A DNA stretch of 64,000 nucleotides from Polynucleobacter sp. JS-JIR-5-A7 (GTDB lineage: Bacteria > Pseudomonadota > Gammaproteobacteria > Burkholderiales > Burkholderiaceae): assembly GCF_018687935.1 (NCBI RefSeq), contig NZ_CP061308.1, positions 1,606,048 to 1,670,047 on the forward strand, read 5' to 3'. Of this stretch, positions 1-8,653 are shown one piece after another; position 1 is the stretch's first letter; every line of letters begins with the position of its first letter. The notes below the pieces were generated by a model, which saw only the letters and a list, made by a program, of their open reading frames with translations, made no database searches and had not been told where the DNA came from. Both the position numbers and the translations under genes were made by a program.

Positions 1-17
1 GTCTAATAAGGATCAAA

Positions 18-995
18 ATGAAACCAACCCATTTTCTTCTGAGCGTAATTGGCTTAACTAGTCTCTTGAATGCTGGCATGACACAGGCACAGTCTAGCTA
101 CCCTAATAAGCCGATTAATTTTGTAGTGCCTTATGGTGCTGGTGGTGGTGCAGATTCTCGTAGCCGTCAGATTGCACAAAAGATGAGTGTCATTCTGAAG
201 CAGCCGATCGTTGTCGATAACAAGCCCGGTGCCGGTGGCAATATTGGCACTGAATTTATTTCTCGTGCTGCTCCGGATGGTTACACCATTGGTATGGGCA
301 ACTTTGCACCCATGGCAGTAAACAAAACACTGTTTGGTAATTTACGCTACGACCCTGAAACTGATATCACCCCAATTGTGTTGGTTGAAAAAGGTCCTTT
401 GGTATTAGTAGTCAATCCAAGCTCATCTTATAAAACCATCCAAGATGTTGTGGCTGCAGCCAAAGCGAAGCCAGGTGAACTCACATTCTCATCCGGTGGC
501 ATTGGTGGTAGTCACCAGCTTTCTGCAGAGCTCTTTGAGCAAAATGCCGGTATCGATATGATTCACGTGCCATACAAAAGCGGCTCTGCTGGCCTCACCG
601 ATTTGATGGCAGGCAATGTCACGATGATGTTTGATCAAATGTATTCGGCTATGCCGAGCATCAAAGCAGATAAGCTCCGTCCAATTGCCATTACCAGTAA
701 GAAGCGTTCTCCGCTTCTACCTAATGTGCCAAGCTTTGCTGAGAATGGCTACCCCAAGGTTGAGGTGCTGAATTGGCAGGGATTAATTGCCCCTAAAGGC
801 ACACCGAAGATCATCATCGACAAACTCAACGCCGCAGCCAATGAAGCCTTAAAAGATCCTCAATTACGAGAACTCATGCTTTCACAAGGAAATGAAATCG
901 GTGGTGGCAGTCCTGCAGACTTTGCAGCGCTGATTAAATCAGAATCCATCAAGTGGAGTGCCGTCGTCAAGACGGCTAATATCAAGCCAGAGTAA
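18..995 (+). CDS. Bug/TctC-family tripartite tricarboxylate transporter receptor
   Basis: Periplasmic substrate-binding protein of the Bug family, 325 aa. The N-terminus is a signal peptide with hydrophobic core at residues 6-20 and a likely cut after the AQ near residue 25. Next come the family's YPNKPI start of the mature domain and a GAGGGAD ligand-loop motif. An AAGGAT ribosome site at 8-13 fixes the start. Bug proteins usually bind small carboxylates and hand them to TctA/TctB, but neither partner is in this window. The upstream gene is outside the window and the next gene converges, so its pathway cannot be inferred. Family assignment is sure; ligand unknown. Confidence 0.93.
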   Translation: MKPTHFLLSVIGLTSLLNAGMTQAQSSYPNKPINFVVPYGAGGGADSRSRQIAQKMSVILKQPIVVDNKPGAGGNIGTEFISRAAPDGYTIGMGNFAPMAVNKTLFGNLRYDPETDITPIVLVEKGPLVLVVNPSSSYKTIQDVVAAAKAKPGELTFSSGGIGGSHQLSAELFEQNAGIDMIHVPYKSGSAGLTDLMAGNVTMMFDQMYSAMPSIKADKLRPIAITSKKRSPLLPNVPSFAENGYPKVEVLNWQGLIAPKGTPKIIIDKLNAAANEALKDPQLRELMLSQGNEIGGGSPADFAALIKSESIKWSAVVKTANIKPE

Positions 996-1007
996 TTTAC
1001 TCTTGAC

Positions 1008-1385
1008 TCACTTGAGGGCTTGGTAAGTCAAGATACCCAAGAAGGTTAGTACCAATGAGCCAATCAGGTGCAGTAGTGCAGTGCCCAGCGCCCAAGTAAA
1101 TTCTCCGCGCTGAATAAAACTCACTACTTCCGCGGAGAAACTAGAGAAAGTAGTGAGACCCCCAAGGAAACCTGTAATCACAAAAAGTTTCCATTCCGGT
1201 GAGAGTTGTGGATTGCTACCAAAGAACGCTACTGCTAAACCAACGAGGTAGCCACCGACCATATTCGAGATCAAGGTACCTAAGGGTATGACTGAGGCTG
1301 CACTCACGGTCAAAATATTAAAGCCTGCCCGCAACAAAGCACCAAGACCAGCGCCAAAGAAAATTGCAAGAATAGAGAGCCACAT
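1008..1385 (-). CDS. crcB: CrcB fluoride ion channel
   Basis: Small inner-membrane protein of 125 aa with four predicted transmembrane helices, the usual Fluc/CrcB size and topology. Diagnostic motifs are GALLRAGFN near the N-terminus, NMVGGYLVG in the second helix and TGFLGGLTTFSSFSAE in the third, which includes the conserved Phe/Ser stretch lining the fluoride pore. The family works as antiparallel dimers that export fluoride from the cytoplasm. It lies 9 bp after the LigB-type dioxygenase gene and is probably cotranscribed. I saw no fluoride riboswitch upstream. Confidence 0.93.
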   Translation of the reverse strand: MWLSILAIFFGAGLGALLRAGFNILTVSAASVIPLGTLISNMVGGYLVGLAVAFFGSNPQLSPEWKLFVITGFLGGLTTFSSFSAEVVSFIQRGEFTWALGTALLHLIGSLVLTFLGILTYQALK

Positions 1386-1394
1386 AATTTTTCT

Positions 1395-2174
1395 TTATTG
1401 AACAGAAAAGCTGAGCATACTGATCGAACTCATTTCGATACCATCAACAAATACTTTGGCATGCTCACCGTCTTGTTGTAATGCTAGGGTATATAAAGCA
1501 GGCCAGTAGTGCTCTGCAGTCGGAATCGATAGATGGGCAGCCTCACCATACTTTTCCCAATCGATCAGAGGTTCATGGTGATTGGCAAGAATCTCGGTAG
1601 CAAAGAATTCACTAAATTCTTTCGCCCACGGGTAAGGTTGCGCATTCTCTAGCCAATGAATCGTGCGCAAGTTGTGCACCACATTCCCGCTAGACAGAAT
1701 CAGAATATTTTCATCACGCAAGGGTCTTAACTGCTTTGCTAACTCATAATGCTCGCGCGCTGACATAGACCCATCTAAGCTCAGCTGCACCACTGGCACA
1801 TCTGCATTGGGATAGAGGTACTTCAAAACAGACCAGGCGCCATGATCAATACCCCATTCATTCTCTTCAAGTACGACGGGTATATTGAATAACTCTTGAA
1901 CACGATCCGCGAGAGCAGGACTGCCCACTGCTGGATATTCAATTTCAAAGAGTGCTTGCGGAAATCCGCCGAAGTCATGAATGGTTTTAGGTTTTGCCAT
2001 TGCGGTAACCCAAGTACCTCGAGTGACCCAATGCGCCGAAATCACCAAAATGGCGTCAGGACGTTTGAGTGATTTTCCTAGAGCAGCCCAAGCCGCAGTA
2101 AAACGATTGGGCTCTATAGCGTACATCGGACTGCCATGGCCAGCAAATACAGCAGGTTGGCGATGGCTAGTCAT
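1395..2174 (-). CDS. LigB/DODA-type extradiol ring-cleavage dioxygenase (YgiD-like)
   Basis: Class III extradiol dioxygenase family protein, 259 aa. Candidate metal and catalytic histidines are H13 (GHGSP), H48 (ISAHW), H167 (GNVVHN) and H222 (AEHYWP), matching the layout of the YgiD/DODA subgroup. Relatives open catechol-type rings such as DOPA; the natural bacterial substrate is generally unclear. It precedes crcB in the same direction. No other aromatic-degradation gene is adjacent, so a role in central aromatic catabolism is not supported. Family call is firm; substrate unknown. Confidence 0.88.
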   Translation of the reverse strand: MTSHRQPAVFAGHGSPMYAIEPNRFTAAWAALGKSLKRPDAILVISAHWVTRGTWVTAMAKPKTIHDFGGFPQALFEIEYPAVGSPALADRVQELFNIPVVLEENEWGIDHGAWSVLKYLYPNADVPVVQLSLDGSMSAREHYELAKQLRPLRDENILILSSGNVVHNLRTIHWLENAQPYPWAKEFSEFFATEILANHHEPLIDWEKYGEAAHLSIPTAEHYWPALYTLALQQDGEHAKVFVDGIEMSSISMLSFSVQ

Positions 2175-2183
2175 GAAGACTAA

Positions 2184-2321
2184 TTAACCGAATACGTAAC
2201 CAGTATGAGCAGCTACCAATGCAAACAAAATCGCCAAGCTAGTTGCAGCAGCCAACATCACGATCAAAGTAATGATCTTTTTGTTAACTTCTTCTTTAGA
2301 TTCGTTGTGCCATTCGTTCAT
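2184..2321 (-). CDS. Small single-pass membrane protein (45 aa), hypothetical
   Basis: A 45-codon gene directly upstream of the dioxygenase gene (9 bp gap) on the same strand. It has an AGAGGA ribosome site 6 nt before ATG. The protein begins with a charged stretch (MNEWHNESKEEVNKK) followed by one hydrophobic helix, about residues 16-38, and ends HTGYVFG. The charged N-terminus followed by a lone helix suggests a single-span inner-membrane peptide. I recognise no family. The good ribosome site and full reading frame support a real gene. Confidence 0.6.
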   Translation of the reverse strand: MNEWHNESKEEVNKKIITLIVMLAAATSLAILFALVAAHTGYVFG

Positions 2322-2365
2322 GCTAAATCCTCTGTATGCGCATTAATAATGAGTGCAATTATCCA

Positions 2366-2533
2366 CTATCGACCGCGGCCGGCCTTGCGCATCATCCCTT
2401 TTCCGCCGCCAAAGCCTGCCTGAGGCCTACCAGTAGGTCCAGATGGGCCTTTTGGTGCTGGTGGACGGGCTGGGGGTTTAGCCACTACAGGTTTAGCTGG
2501 GTTTTTTGGGTCGGGTTTTTTATCGTCAGTCAC
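2366..2533 (-). CDS. Small proline/glycine-rich basic protein (55 aa), hypothetical
   Basis: A GTG-started ORF of 55 aa with a GGAG ribosome site 7 nt upstream. The product is low-complexity: an N-terminal VTDDKKPDPKNPAKP segment, then Pro-rich RPPAPKGPSGPTGRP, and a basic Gly-rich tail GGGKGMMRKAGRGR. It is likely disordered, and the Arg/Gly tail could bind nucleic acid (inference only). It sits 44 bp upstream of the small membrane protein gene on the same strand. It is divergent from the site-2 protease gene, which starts 28 bp away. Confidence 0.5.
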   Translation of the reverse strand: MTDDKKPDPKNPAKPVVAKPPARPPAPKGPSGPTGRPQAGFGGGKGMMRKAGRGR

Positions 2534-2561
2534 TTTGAGCTCCTATGGATATCATATTGCC

Positions 2562-3227
2562 ATGATTACTGACTATTCTATCCAAGCCGTCGCCATTAAT
2601 GCGATTCCCCTCATTTTTGCTATCACCATCCATGAGGCAGCCCATGGGTATGCAGCCCGTAAATTTGGCGATAACACCGCCTATATGCTTGGCCGAGTGA
2701 GCCTCAATCCCGCCAAACATATAGATCCCGTTGGCACGATCTTGATTCCCTTGGTCCTTATTTTGACTGGATCGCCCTTCTTGGTTGGCTACGCCAAACC
2801 CGTGCCTGTGAATTTTGGACGCTTGCGAAACCCTAGAATGGACTCTATTTGGGTTGCCTTAGCGGGACCTGGCTCAAACTTTTTTCAAGCCCTGATTTGG
2901 GCGATCTTGCTTATCCTATTGTTAGGTTTTGGCATGAATGAGAAATTCTTTATCTCAATGGCTCAAGCCGGTATTACCTGGAATTTGGGTCTCCTGGTAT
3001 TTAATCTTTTTCCTTTGCCACCCTTAGATGGTGGACGTATTCTTTCCAGTCTGCTCCCCGCCCGTCAATCGATTGCTTTAGGCAGACTAGAGCCTTGGGG
3101 ATTTTTTATCGTTCTCGGGCTGGTCTTTACTGGAATCATCGGTAGCCTCTGGATGGAACCCTTGATGGCTTTTTTCAAATGGATCGTTTACCTACTGACG
3201 ATCCCGCTGCAAATGATCTTTTCATAG
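2562..3227 (+). CDS. Site-2 protease family (M50) intramembrane zinc metalloprotease
   Basis: Short M50-family membrane protease of 221 aa from the ATG at 2562. A longer frame opens at TTG 2535, but that overlaps the divergent small gene's control region. The zinc motif HEAAHG (H24, E25, H28) lies in the first membrane helix. The third ligand motif NLFPLPPLDGGRI lies in a later helix. Five or six membrane spans are predicted. There is no PDZ domain, so this is the minimal group rather than RseP itself. Family members cleave membrane-embedded substrates; the substrate here is unknown. Confidence 0.87.
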   Translation: MITDYSIQAVAINAIPLIFAITIHEAAHGYAARKFGDNTAYMLGRVSLNPAKHIDPVGTILIPLVLILTGSPFLVGYAKPVPVNFGRLRNPRMDSIWVALAGPGSNFFQALIWAILLILLLGFGMNEKFFISMAQAGITWNLGLLVFNLFPLPPLDGGRILSSLLPARQSIALGRLEPWGFFIVLGLVFTGIIGSLWMEPLMAFFKWIVYLLTIPLQMIFS

Positions 3228-3313
3228 GACGGTCAAACAAAAGTCATCATTCTGGAGTATGCTAATTTCACAGTAGGCGGTCTCCATTAACGAATATATC
3301 TCAAGAGGTTCCC

Positions 3314-3766
3314 ATGAAGCTACAGAAAATTATTTTAGCGAGCACGGCAGTAGTCTTGGCAATTGGTGCCGGCGCTGCGATTGCACAATTTCAAAAACCA
3401 GAAGATGCTATTAAGTATCGCCAAAGCACCTTCACTGTTATAGGCAACTCTTTTGGAAAAATCGGCGCTGTCGTTAAAGGTGAAGCTCCCTATAACAAAG
3501 ATGAAGTCGCTAAAAATGCTGCGATCGTTGCTATGCTTTCTACCTTACCTTGGCAAGCATTTGGCCCAGGTACTGAGGGTGGTAAAGCGCAGTCTGATAT
3601 TTGGTCTGATAACGCCAAGTTCAAAGCTGCTTCTGAAAAAATGCAACTAGCAGCAGTCGATCTCAATAAGGCTGCTCAGTCTGGTGATTTAGAGAGTATC
3701 AAAAAGGCATTTGGCGCCGCTGGTCAAACCTGTAAGGGTTGTCACGACGATTTCAGAAAAAAATAA
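3314..3766 (+). CDS. Cytochrome c' (class II c-type cytochrome)
   Basis: Periplasmic monohaem cytochrome of 150 aa. It has a signal peptide (hydrophobic 6-22, cut after AIA near residue 24) and the haem-binding CKGCH at C140-H144 close to the C-terminus, the hallmark of the four-helix-bundle cytochrome c' family. Ribosome site is AAGAGG before ATG. Such proteins bind NO or CO, or act in electron transfer. It ends 5 bp from the end of the convergent b-type cytochrome gene, its likely redox neighbour. Haem attachment would use the Ccm system encoded further along the window. Confidence 0.93.
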   Translation: MKLQKIILASTAVVLAIGAGAAIAQFQKPEDAIKYRQSTFTVIGNSFGKIGAVVKGEAPYNKDEVAKNAAIVAMLSTLPWQAFGPGTEGGKAQSDIWSDNAKFKAASEKMQLAAVDLNKAAQSGDLESIKKAFGAAGQTCKGCHDDFRKK

Positions 3767-3771
3767 TCTGC

Positions 3772-4452
3772 TTATTTAGTAATGAAATAAGCTACCGCAA
3801 GGGCTATAGCACTAAAAAGCACCAAGGCTAGAGTACGTTGCAAGCCTCCATCTTTGGAGGGTTGACCCAAGTCAGAAAGCATATATTTTGCTTCCTCGCT
3901 TGGGTCGATTTCTTTATCGCCGCTCAGCATAGGTTTAATTAAGTCTTCATTTTTGTATTTCCTGTAAAACCAAATGGCAGCGATATGAATCGTAATCAAG
4001 GTATAGATCACGACTTGATTGCCTTCGTGAATTTGAGATAAAAAAGAAACTACTGCATTGGGCACATATTTAGACAAGGGTCCTTGAAAGGCAATCTCAT
4101 CATCAACAAATAAGCCCGTTAATACTTGAACGCTTAAAACCAAGAGCAAAGCAAAAACGGAGAGAGCACCTACAGGGTTATGTCCCAAAACGCGGAGAGA
4201 CTTTCCTTGTAGGTAGTCGAAAATAGCAGCACGCGTAGGAAAGAAGTTGGCAAAGCGGGCATGTCTAGATCCCACAAAGCCCCAGATGACTCTAAAAATC
4301 AATAAACTCAAAACGCTGTAACCAAAATAAGCATGCCATTCAATAGCGTTACCACCGAGGTTAACGCTAATCAGACTGCCGGCAATGCAAAGCACTAGCA
4401 GCCAGTGAAATAAGCGGATTGGTAAATCCCAAACACGAATTGTTTTCTTCAT
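3772..4452 (-). CDS. Cytochrome b561-type (Ni/Fe-hydrogenase cytochrome b-like) membrane protein
   Basis: Inner-membrane dihaem b-type cytochrome of 226 aa with four or five membrane helices. The N-terminal VWDLPIRLFHWLLVL segment and WHAYFGYSVLSLLIFRVIWG are typical of the b561/HupC-like domain and carry candidate haem-ligand histidines (H16 and H40). A third helix region has ITIHIAAIWFYR. Such proteins pass quinol electrons to periplasmic cytochromes. It faces a cytochrome c' gene tail to tail. Its start codon is only 3 bp from that annotated for the divergent MFS gene. Confidence 0.86.
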   Translation of the reverse strand: MKKTIRVWDLPIRLFHWLLVLCIAGSLISVNLGGNAIEWHAYFGYSVLSLLIFRVIWGFVGSRHARFANFFPTRAAIFDYLQGKSLRVLGHNPVGALSVFALLLVLSVQVLTGLFVDDEIAFQGPLSKYVPNAVVSFLSQIHEGNQVVIYTLITIHIAAIWFYRKYKNEDLIKPMLSGDKEIDPSEEAKYMLSDLGQPSKDGGLQRTLALVLFSAIALAVAYFITK

Positions 4453-4455
4453 AGC

Positions 4456-5700
4456 ATGAAGAATAAAGCAGAAACTCCCTTAAACTCATTAAAAATGAAC
4501 CCAAGTAAAGCCTTTAGAACTCTGCTGCTCTACCGTATTGGCGCAACACTCAGTTACCAAATTACGATGGTGGCGGTGGGTTGGCATATTTATGAGATTA
4601 CCAATAGCGTAGTTTCCTTAGGCCTCATTGGTTTAGCTGAATTGGTACCGTACTTTCTGCTGGCACTCTATGCGGGCCATGCGGTAGATCACTACTCTCG
4701 CAAACTCATCGCAGCGATTGCCTGTCTCATTCATATTGGGGTCGCTTTATTTCTGACGGCGATTGCGCTTGGCTGGGTTGCACCACCCGTTCCTTTAATT
4801 TACACCGCGATTGCCTTGATTGGTGCAGGCCGCGCCTTATTAAGACCCGCCTATACCGCTATCTTTGGACAAATTATTCCTAGAGAGCATTTACCACGCT
4901 ATACCGCCTACGCATCTTCTGCATTTCAAATTTGCGTAGTCGCTGGTCCTGGCTTAGGCGGTCTGATGATTGGGTTTGCAGGACTAGAGTGGACCTATCT
5001 TCTCGCCGGGCTTTGTGGGGCTATTGGTTTGTATGGCATTACCTTCATACATGCACCACAAGAAAAAATGAGCCAGCTCTCAGGACATTTCTTTAAAAGC
5101 TTCTTAGAAGGGTTTGATTATGTTCGTAAGCATGAACTCATCTTGAGCATCATGGCATTGGATATGTTTGCCGTATTGTTTGGTGGTGCTGTTTCAATCC
5201 TGCCAGCTTTTGTAAAAGAGGTTTTGGATGCGGGACCAGAAGCTTTAGGCATTCTGCGCGCTGCGCCAGCAGCGGGCGCAGTCATTACTGGCATCTACTT
5301 AGCTAAGCGGCCATTACTAACAGATTCTGGCAAGCACTTGTTGCTCTCAGTAGGAGGCTTTGGTTTAGCCATTATTGCTTTTGGTCTTTCCAGTGATCTA
5401 TGTGTTTGTGCCGTCTTCCTATTTATTTCGGGCTGCTGTGATTCAGTCTCGGTCGTGATTCGCGGCAGCATTATGCAACTCACTACTCCGGATCACATGC
5501 GCGGTCGAATCAGCGCCATTAATGGGATCTTTATTGGATCCTCAAATGAATTAGGCGCGCTAGAGTCAGGCATCGCAGCGAGCATGATGGGCTTGGTACC
5601 ATCGGTTGTATTTGGAGGGGTTGCGACCATTGCAATCGTACTGATTACCTATCGACTCGCACCACACCTCAGTAAACTCCATCTCAAAGATATTTCCTAA
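4456..5700 (+). CDS. MFS transporter, EntS/DHA3-like exporter
   Basis: Major facilitator superfamily protein of 414 aa with about twelve membrane helices. It resembles the enterobactin-exporter/DHA3 branch: GWHIYEITNSVVSLGLIGLAE, GHAVDHYSRK as the loop 2-3 motif, GAGRALLRPAYTAI, and MRGRISAINGIFIGSSNELG near the C-terminus. Substrate unknown. The ATG at 4456 leaves just 3 bp to the divergent cytochrome b start. A second in-frame ATG at 4495 fits the conserved N-terminus equally well and would leave room for a promoter, so the start is uncertain. Confidence 0.85.
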   Translation: MKNKAETPLNSLKMNPSKAFRTLLLYRIGATLSYQITMVAVGWHIYEITNSVVSLGLIGLAELVPYFLLALYAGHAVDHYSRKLIAAIACLIHIGVALFLTAIALGWVAPPVPLIYTAIALIGAGRALLRPAYTAIFGQIIPREHLPRYTAYASSAFQICVVAGPGLGGLMIGFAGLEWTYLLAGLCGAIGLYGITFIHAPQEKMSQLSGHFFKSFLEGFDYVRKHELILSIMALDMFAVLFGGAVSILPAFVKEVLDAGPEALGILRAAPAAGAVITGIYLAKRPLLTDSGKHLLLSVGGFGLAIIAFGLSSDLCVCAVFLFISGCCDSVSVVIRGSIMQLTTPDHMRGRISAINGIFIGSSNELGALESGIAASMMGLVPSVVFGGVATIAIVLITYRLAPHLSKLHLKDIS

Positions 5701-5724
5701 AGATGGAGTTTGGGTTAGCTAAAC

Positions 5725-6666
5725 TTATTTGATTTCTGGCAAGTCTTTTTGAATAATCTTCAGACCTTCACGCAAGGCATCTTGATATCGCTCACGTTCA
5801 GCTTTAATAGATTCAGCAGTCCATGAATAAAAACCTTCACCCGTCTTCATGCCAAACTTTCCACTCTCTACCCGCTCGCTTAAGCACTTAGCAATCGTAG
5901 TTGAGTTATTTAGCGTGGGATAAATCGTCGCTCCACCAGCAGCATGAATCTCTAGACCCGCATGGTCTCTTTGCATAGCCGGTCCAGCGGCAATATAACG
6001 GAAGCCAAACCCATAGCGTACTGCCTTATCAATATCTTCTGGAGTGCAAATACCAGCATCGACCATCGAAAACGCCTCACGCGACAAAGCATGTTGCAAA
6101 CGATTTGCTAAGAAGCCAGGCAAATCTTTTTTGACCGTTACAGGCACCATGCCACATGCAGTCATCAAACGAGTCAGGCTATCGCCAACTAGGGGTGAAG
6201 TTTTTGCACCGTAGATCACTTCCACGCAAGGAATCAAATGGGCCGGCATAAAAAAATGTAAACCAATCATGCGCGCAGCTGTTTTTAATCCGCTAGCGAT
6301 TTCGCTAATTGGAAAACTCGTACTATTGCTAGCCAATACTGCTTCTGGCTTTGCGTACTTCTCTAGCTTAGCAAATAATTCACGCTTAATATCTAGACGC
6401 TCCGGAACACACTCAATCACCAGGTCAATCTCTGCCCAATCGACCTCTTCCAGAGATCCAGCAACAGACAACAAGTGAATACGATTTTCATAACCCAAAT
6501 CGGTCATGGTGCTCACAAAGTAATCTGGTAACAGGGCACGACGCTCTGTGGTCGGCTCGACTACTTGCACAGCACAACCACCACGCGCGCAGACTGCGGC
6601 GACATCGGCCCCCATCGTTCCGCCGCCGACGACAACTACTTTGGTTTCAGCTGGGGTAAACAACAT
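5725..6666 (-). CDS. 3-hydroxyacyl-CoA dehydrogenase family protein
   Basis: Soluble NAD-dependent 3-hydroxyacyl-CoA dehydrogenase of about 313 aa. The Rossmann motif VVVVGGGTMGADVAAVCARGG is at the N-terminus, SNSTSFPISEIA and GLHFFMPAHLIPCVEVI mark the catalytic region with the conserved His, and the C-terminal helical domain carries PGFLANRLQHALSREAF. The ATG at 6666 is chosen over an ATG 45 nt upstream because an AGGAGA ribosome site sits 8 nt before it. It is divergent from a 2-hydroxyacid dehydrogenase gene. The single-domain form suggests butyryl-CoA or other hydroxyacid substrates rather than the FadB complex. Confidence 0.9.
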   Translation of the reverse strand: MLFTPAETKVVVVGGGTMGADVAAVCARGGCAVQVVEPTTERRALLPDYFVSTMTDLGYENRIHLLSVAGSLEEVDWAEIDLVIECVPERLDIKRELFAKLEKYAKPEAVLASNSTSFPISEIASGLKTAARMIGLHFFMPAHLIPCVEVIYGAKTSPLVGDSLTRLMTACGMVPVTVKKDLPGFLANRLQHALSREAFSMVDAGICTPEDIDKAVRYGFGFRYIAAGPAMQRDHAGLEIHAAGGATIYPTLNNSTTIAKCLSERVESGKFGMKTGEGFYSWTAESIKAERERYQDALREGLKIIQKDLPEIK

Positions 6667-6715
6667 GACATATTCTCCTAGAGGGGAGGACTTTTCTGCA
6701 AAAATCCTCATACAA

Positions 6716-6731
6716 TGGAATCATTATTCCA
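6716..6731. promoter_or_regulatory. Candidate operator: TGGAAT-N4-ATTCCA inverted repeat
   Basis: A perfect inverted repeat with 6-bp arms and a 4-bp spacer (CATT) in the 84-bp gap between the divergent 3-hydroxyacyl-CoA dehydrogenase and 2-hydroxyacid dehydrogenase genes. It lies 20 bp before the rightward start. Its size and symmetry suit a dimeric GntR- or IclR-type repressor; the regulator is not in view. Confidence 0.35.
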
Positions 6732-6750
6732 ATAAAAAATAGAGACAGAC

Positions 6751-7680
6751 ATGATCCCCGTCAATTCGGTGCTGCAGGTCGGCCATTTTCCTGAGATTAT
6801 GCAGGCGGAAATCGATCGCCGCTTTACGCCAATCCGACACCCCGATATTAATGCGGCACCCCCCGCTGGAAACTTCGAGGCTATCTTGATTCGGTCTAAC
6901 ACCAAATTACCTGAAGCCCTGGTCAAACAAATTCCCAGTATTAGACTGGTATCCACCTGCGGCGTGGGTTACGACAATCTCCCCCTAGGCTACCTTCAAG
7001 CACAGGGAATCAAGGCCACCAATACCCCTGGCGTTCTGAATGATGCCGTTTGTGAGTTGGCAATTGGCATGATGCTCAGCCTCATACGGCGCCTTCCTGA
7101 ATCCCAAGAGTATGTCAAAAGCAATGCTTGGGCTAAAGCCCCGTTTCGCTTGACCACCACCTTGGCAGGCAAACGGGTTGGGATCGCTGGTATGGGTCGC
7201 ATCGGCCAAGACCTAGCCAAACGTTTAGAGCCATTTAAGGTCGAGATTGCGTATTCTGGGCCAAATCCAAAGCAGGTTCCTTATACCTATTTCAAAGAGA
7301 TCACAGATTTAGCTAGGGCTTGTGATGTTCTGTTTTTGGCCTGCCCAGCAACACCTGATACGGATAACTTGGTTGACACTGCCGTTTTAGAAGCGCTTGG
7401 ACCCTCGTCATACTTAATCAATATCGCTCGCGGAAGCGTGGTTAACGAAGCCGCTCTTTTATATGCACTGCAGCATAAACAAATTGCTGGCGCCGCCCTG
7501 GACGTGTTTAATAATGAGCCCTGCCCTAATCCTGCCTTTCTGGATCTGGATAATGTTCTACTGACACCCCATATCGGTAGCGCTACCTTGGAAACACGAG
7601 TAGCTATGACTAACTTAGCAGTAGATAATTTAGAAGCTTTCTTTACACAACAACCACTTCTTTCAGAAGTTCATTATTAA
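6751..7680 (+). CDS. D-isomer-specific 2-hydroxyacid dehydrogenase
   Basis: NAD(P)-dependent 2-hydroxyacid dehydrogenase, 309 aa. Typical segments are STCGVGYDNLP, the nucleotide loop GIAGMGRIGQDLAKRL, the catalytic Arg in NIARGSVVNEAAL and the His in LLTPHIGSATLETR, with a Glu (NNEP) between. It probably reduces glyoxylate or hydroxypyruvate, or another 2-keto acid; the subclass cannot be set by eye. It leads a rightward run with a DapA-like aldolase, a TAXI receptor and a TRAP permease, spaced 11, 35 and 66 bp, so it likely processes the acid imported by that transporter. Confidence 0.92.
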   Translation: MIPVNSVLQVGHFPEIMQAEIDRRFTPIRHPDINAAPPAGNFEAILIRSNTKLPEALVKQIPSIRLVSTCGVGYDNLPLGYLQAQGIKATNTPGVLNDAVCELAIGMMLSLIRRLPESQEYVKSNAWAKAPFRLTTTLAGKRVGIAGMGRIGQDLAKRLEPFKVEIAYSGPNPKQVPYTYFKEITDLARACDVLFLACPATPDTDNLVDTAVLEALGPSSYLINIARGSVVNEAALLYALQHKQIAGAALDVFNNEPCPNPAFLDLDNVLLTPHIGSATLETRVAMTNLAVDNLEAFFTQQPLLSEVHY

Positions 7681-7691
7681 TTGGAGTCAGC

Positions 7692-8618
7692 ATGACCATT
7701 TCTTTACATCCCTCTACTTTGCCAGCGGTGTTATCACCAGTTTTGACGCCATTCAAAGCAGACGGTAGTCCAGATGCCCAGAAATTACTAAAGCAATGTC
7801 AATGGTTAGAAACCAATGGCGTAGGTCAAGCCATCTTTGGTACAAACTCAGAAGCAAATTCTATGTCTGCTACGCAAAAGATGAATACGCTCACTGCGCT
7901 GATTGAAGGTGGTTTAAATCCAAAGCATATGATGCCCGGTACTGGTTCTACCTCGATCGAGAGTACTTATCGGATGACTGCTCATGCATTGAGCTATCAA
8001 TGTGCAGGCGTACTAATGTTGCCACCCTTCTATTACAAAGACATCAATGATGATGGTCTGTTTGCTTATTTCTCTGAAGTGATTCAGAAGGTAGGCAGCT
8101 CAGGATTACAGATTTACATCTATAACATTCCGCCAGTCACTAAAATCAACTTAAGCTTGTCACTACTCGAGCGCTTGACAAAAGAATATCCAAAGACAGT
8201 CGTTGGGATGAAAGATAGCTCGGGCGATTGGGAATATACAGAGTCCGTGATTAAGCTCTTGGCGCCACATGGCTTCCGCGTCTACGCTGGTAGTGAAGTA
8301 TTCTTAATGCGCACCTTGCGTGCTGGTGGCGTTGGCTGCATCTCTGCTACTGCAAACGTTAATCCACAAGCGATTGCTGACCTTGCCACACATTGGAGAG
8401 AATCTAATGCAGATGAACGTCAAGCAGGCTTAGATAAAGTGCGTAGCGTCTTTGCAAAATATCAAATGATTGCCGGTATGAAAACAGCGGTAGCACACTA
8501 CAGCAACGATCCAGAATGGTTGCGTGTACGCCCACCACTAATGCAATTGAGTGCGGAACAGCAAGCTCAGCTGCTCAGTGAGTTAAAGCAAATTAACTTC
8601 AGCATGCCAGGTCTTTAA
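7692..8618 (+). CDS. DapA/NanA-family aldolase or dehydratase
   Basis: TIM-barrel Schiff-base lyase of the dihydrodipicolinate synthase superfamily, 308 aa. Visible motifs are GTNSEANSMS near residue 50, YNIPPVTKINLS with the catalytic Tyr, and VVGMKDSSGDW with the Schiff-base Lys. Members split or join pyruvate with aldehydes or dehydrate sugar acids. Its place in a TRAP-transporter operon next to a hydroxyacid dehydrogenase argues for a catabolic 2-keto-acid lyase rather than lysine synthesis. A GGAG site lies just upstream of the ATG. Confidence 0.88.
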   Translation: MTISLHPSTLPAVLSPVLTPFKADGSPDAQKLLKQCQWLETNGVGQAIFGTNSEANSMSATQKMNTLTALIEGGLNPKHMMPGTGSTSIESTYRMTAHALSYQCAGVLMLPPFYYKDINDDGLFAYFSEVIQKVGSSGLQIYIYNIPPVTKINLSLSLLERLTKEYPKTVVGMKDSSGDWEYTESVIKLLAPHGFRVYAGSEVFLMRTLRAGGVGCISATANVNPQAIADLATHWRESNADERQAGLDKVRSVFAKYQMIAGMKTAVAHYSNDPEWLRVRPPLMQLSAEQQAQLLSELKQINFSMPGL

Positions 8619-8653
8619 TCAATACCTCTTCATAAGATCAATAGGAGACACCA

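Noticed and set aside
2336..2572. Rightward ORF of 78 codons opposite the two small genes
   Set aside because: Tryptophan-rich, low-complexity product that mirrors the Pro/Gly-rich minus-strand gene; no ribosome site.
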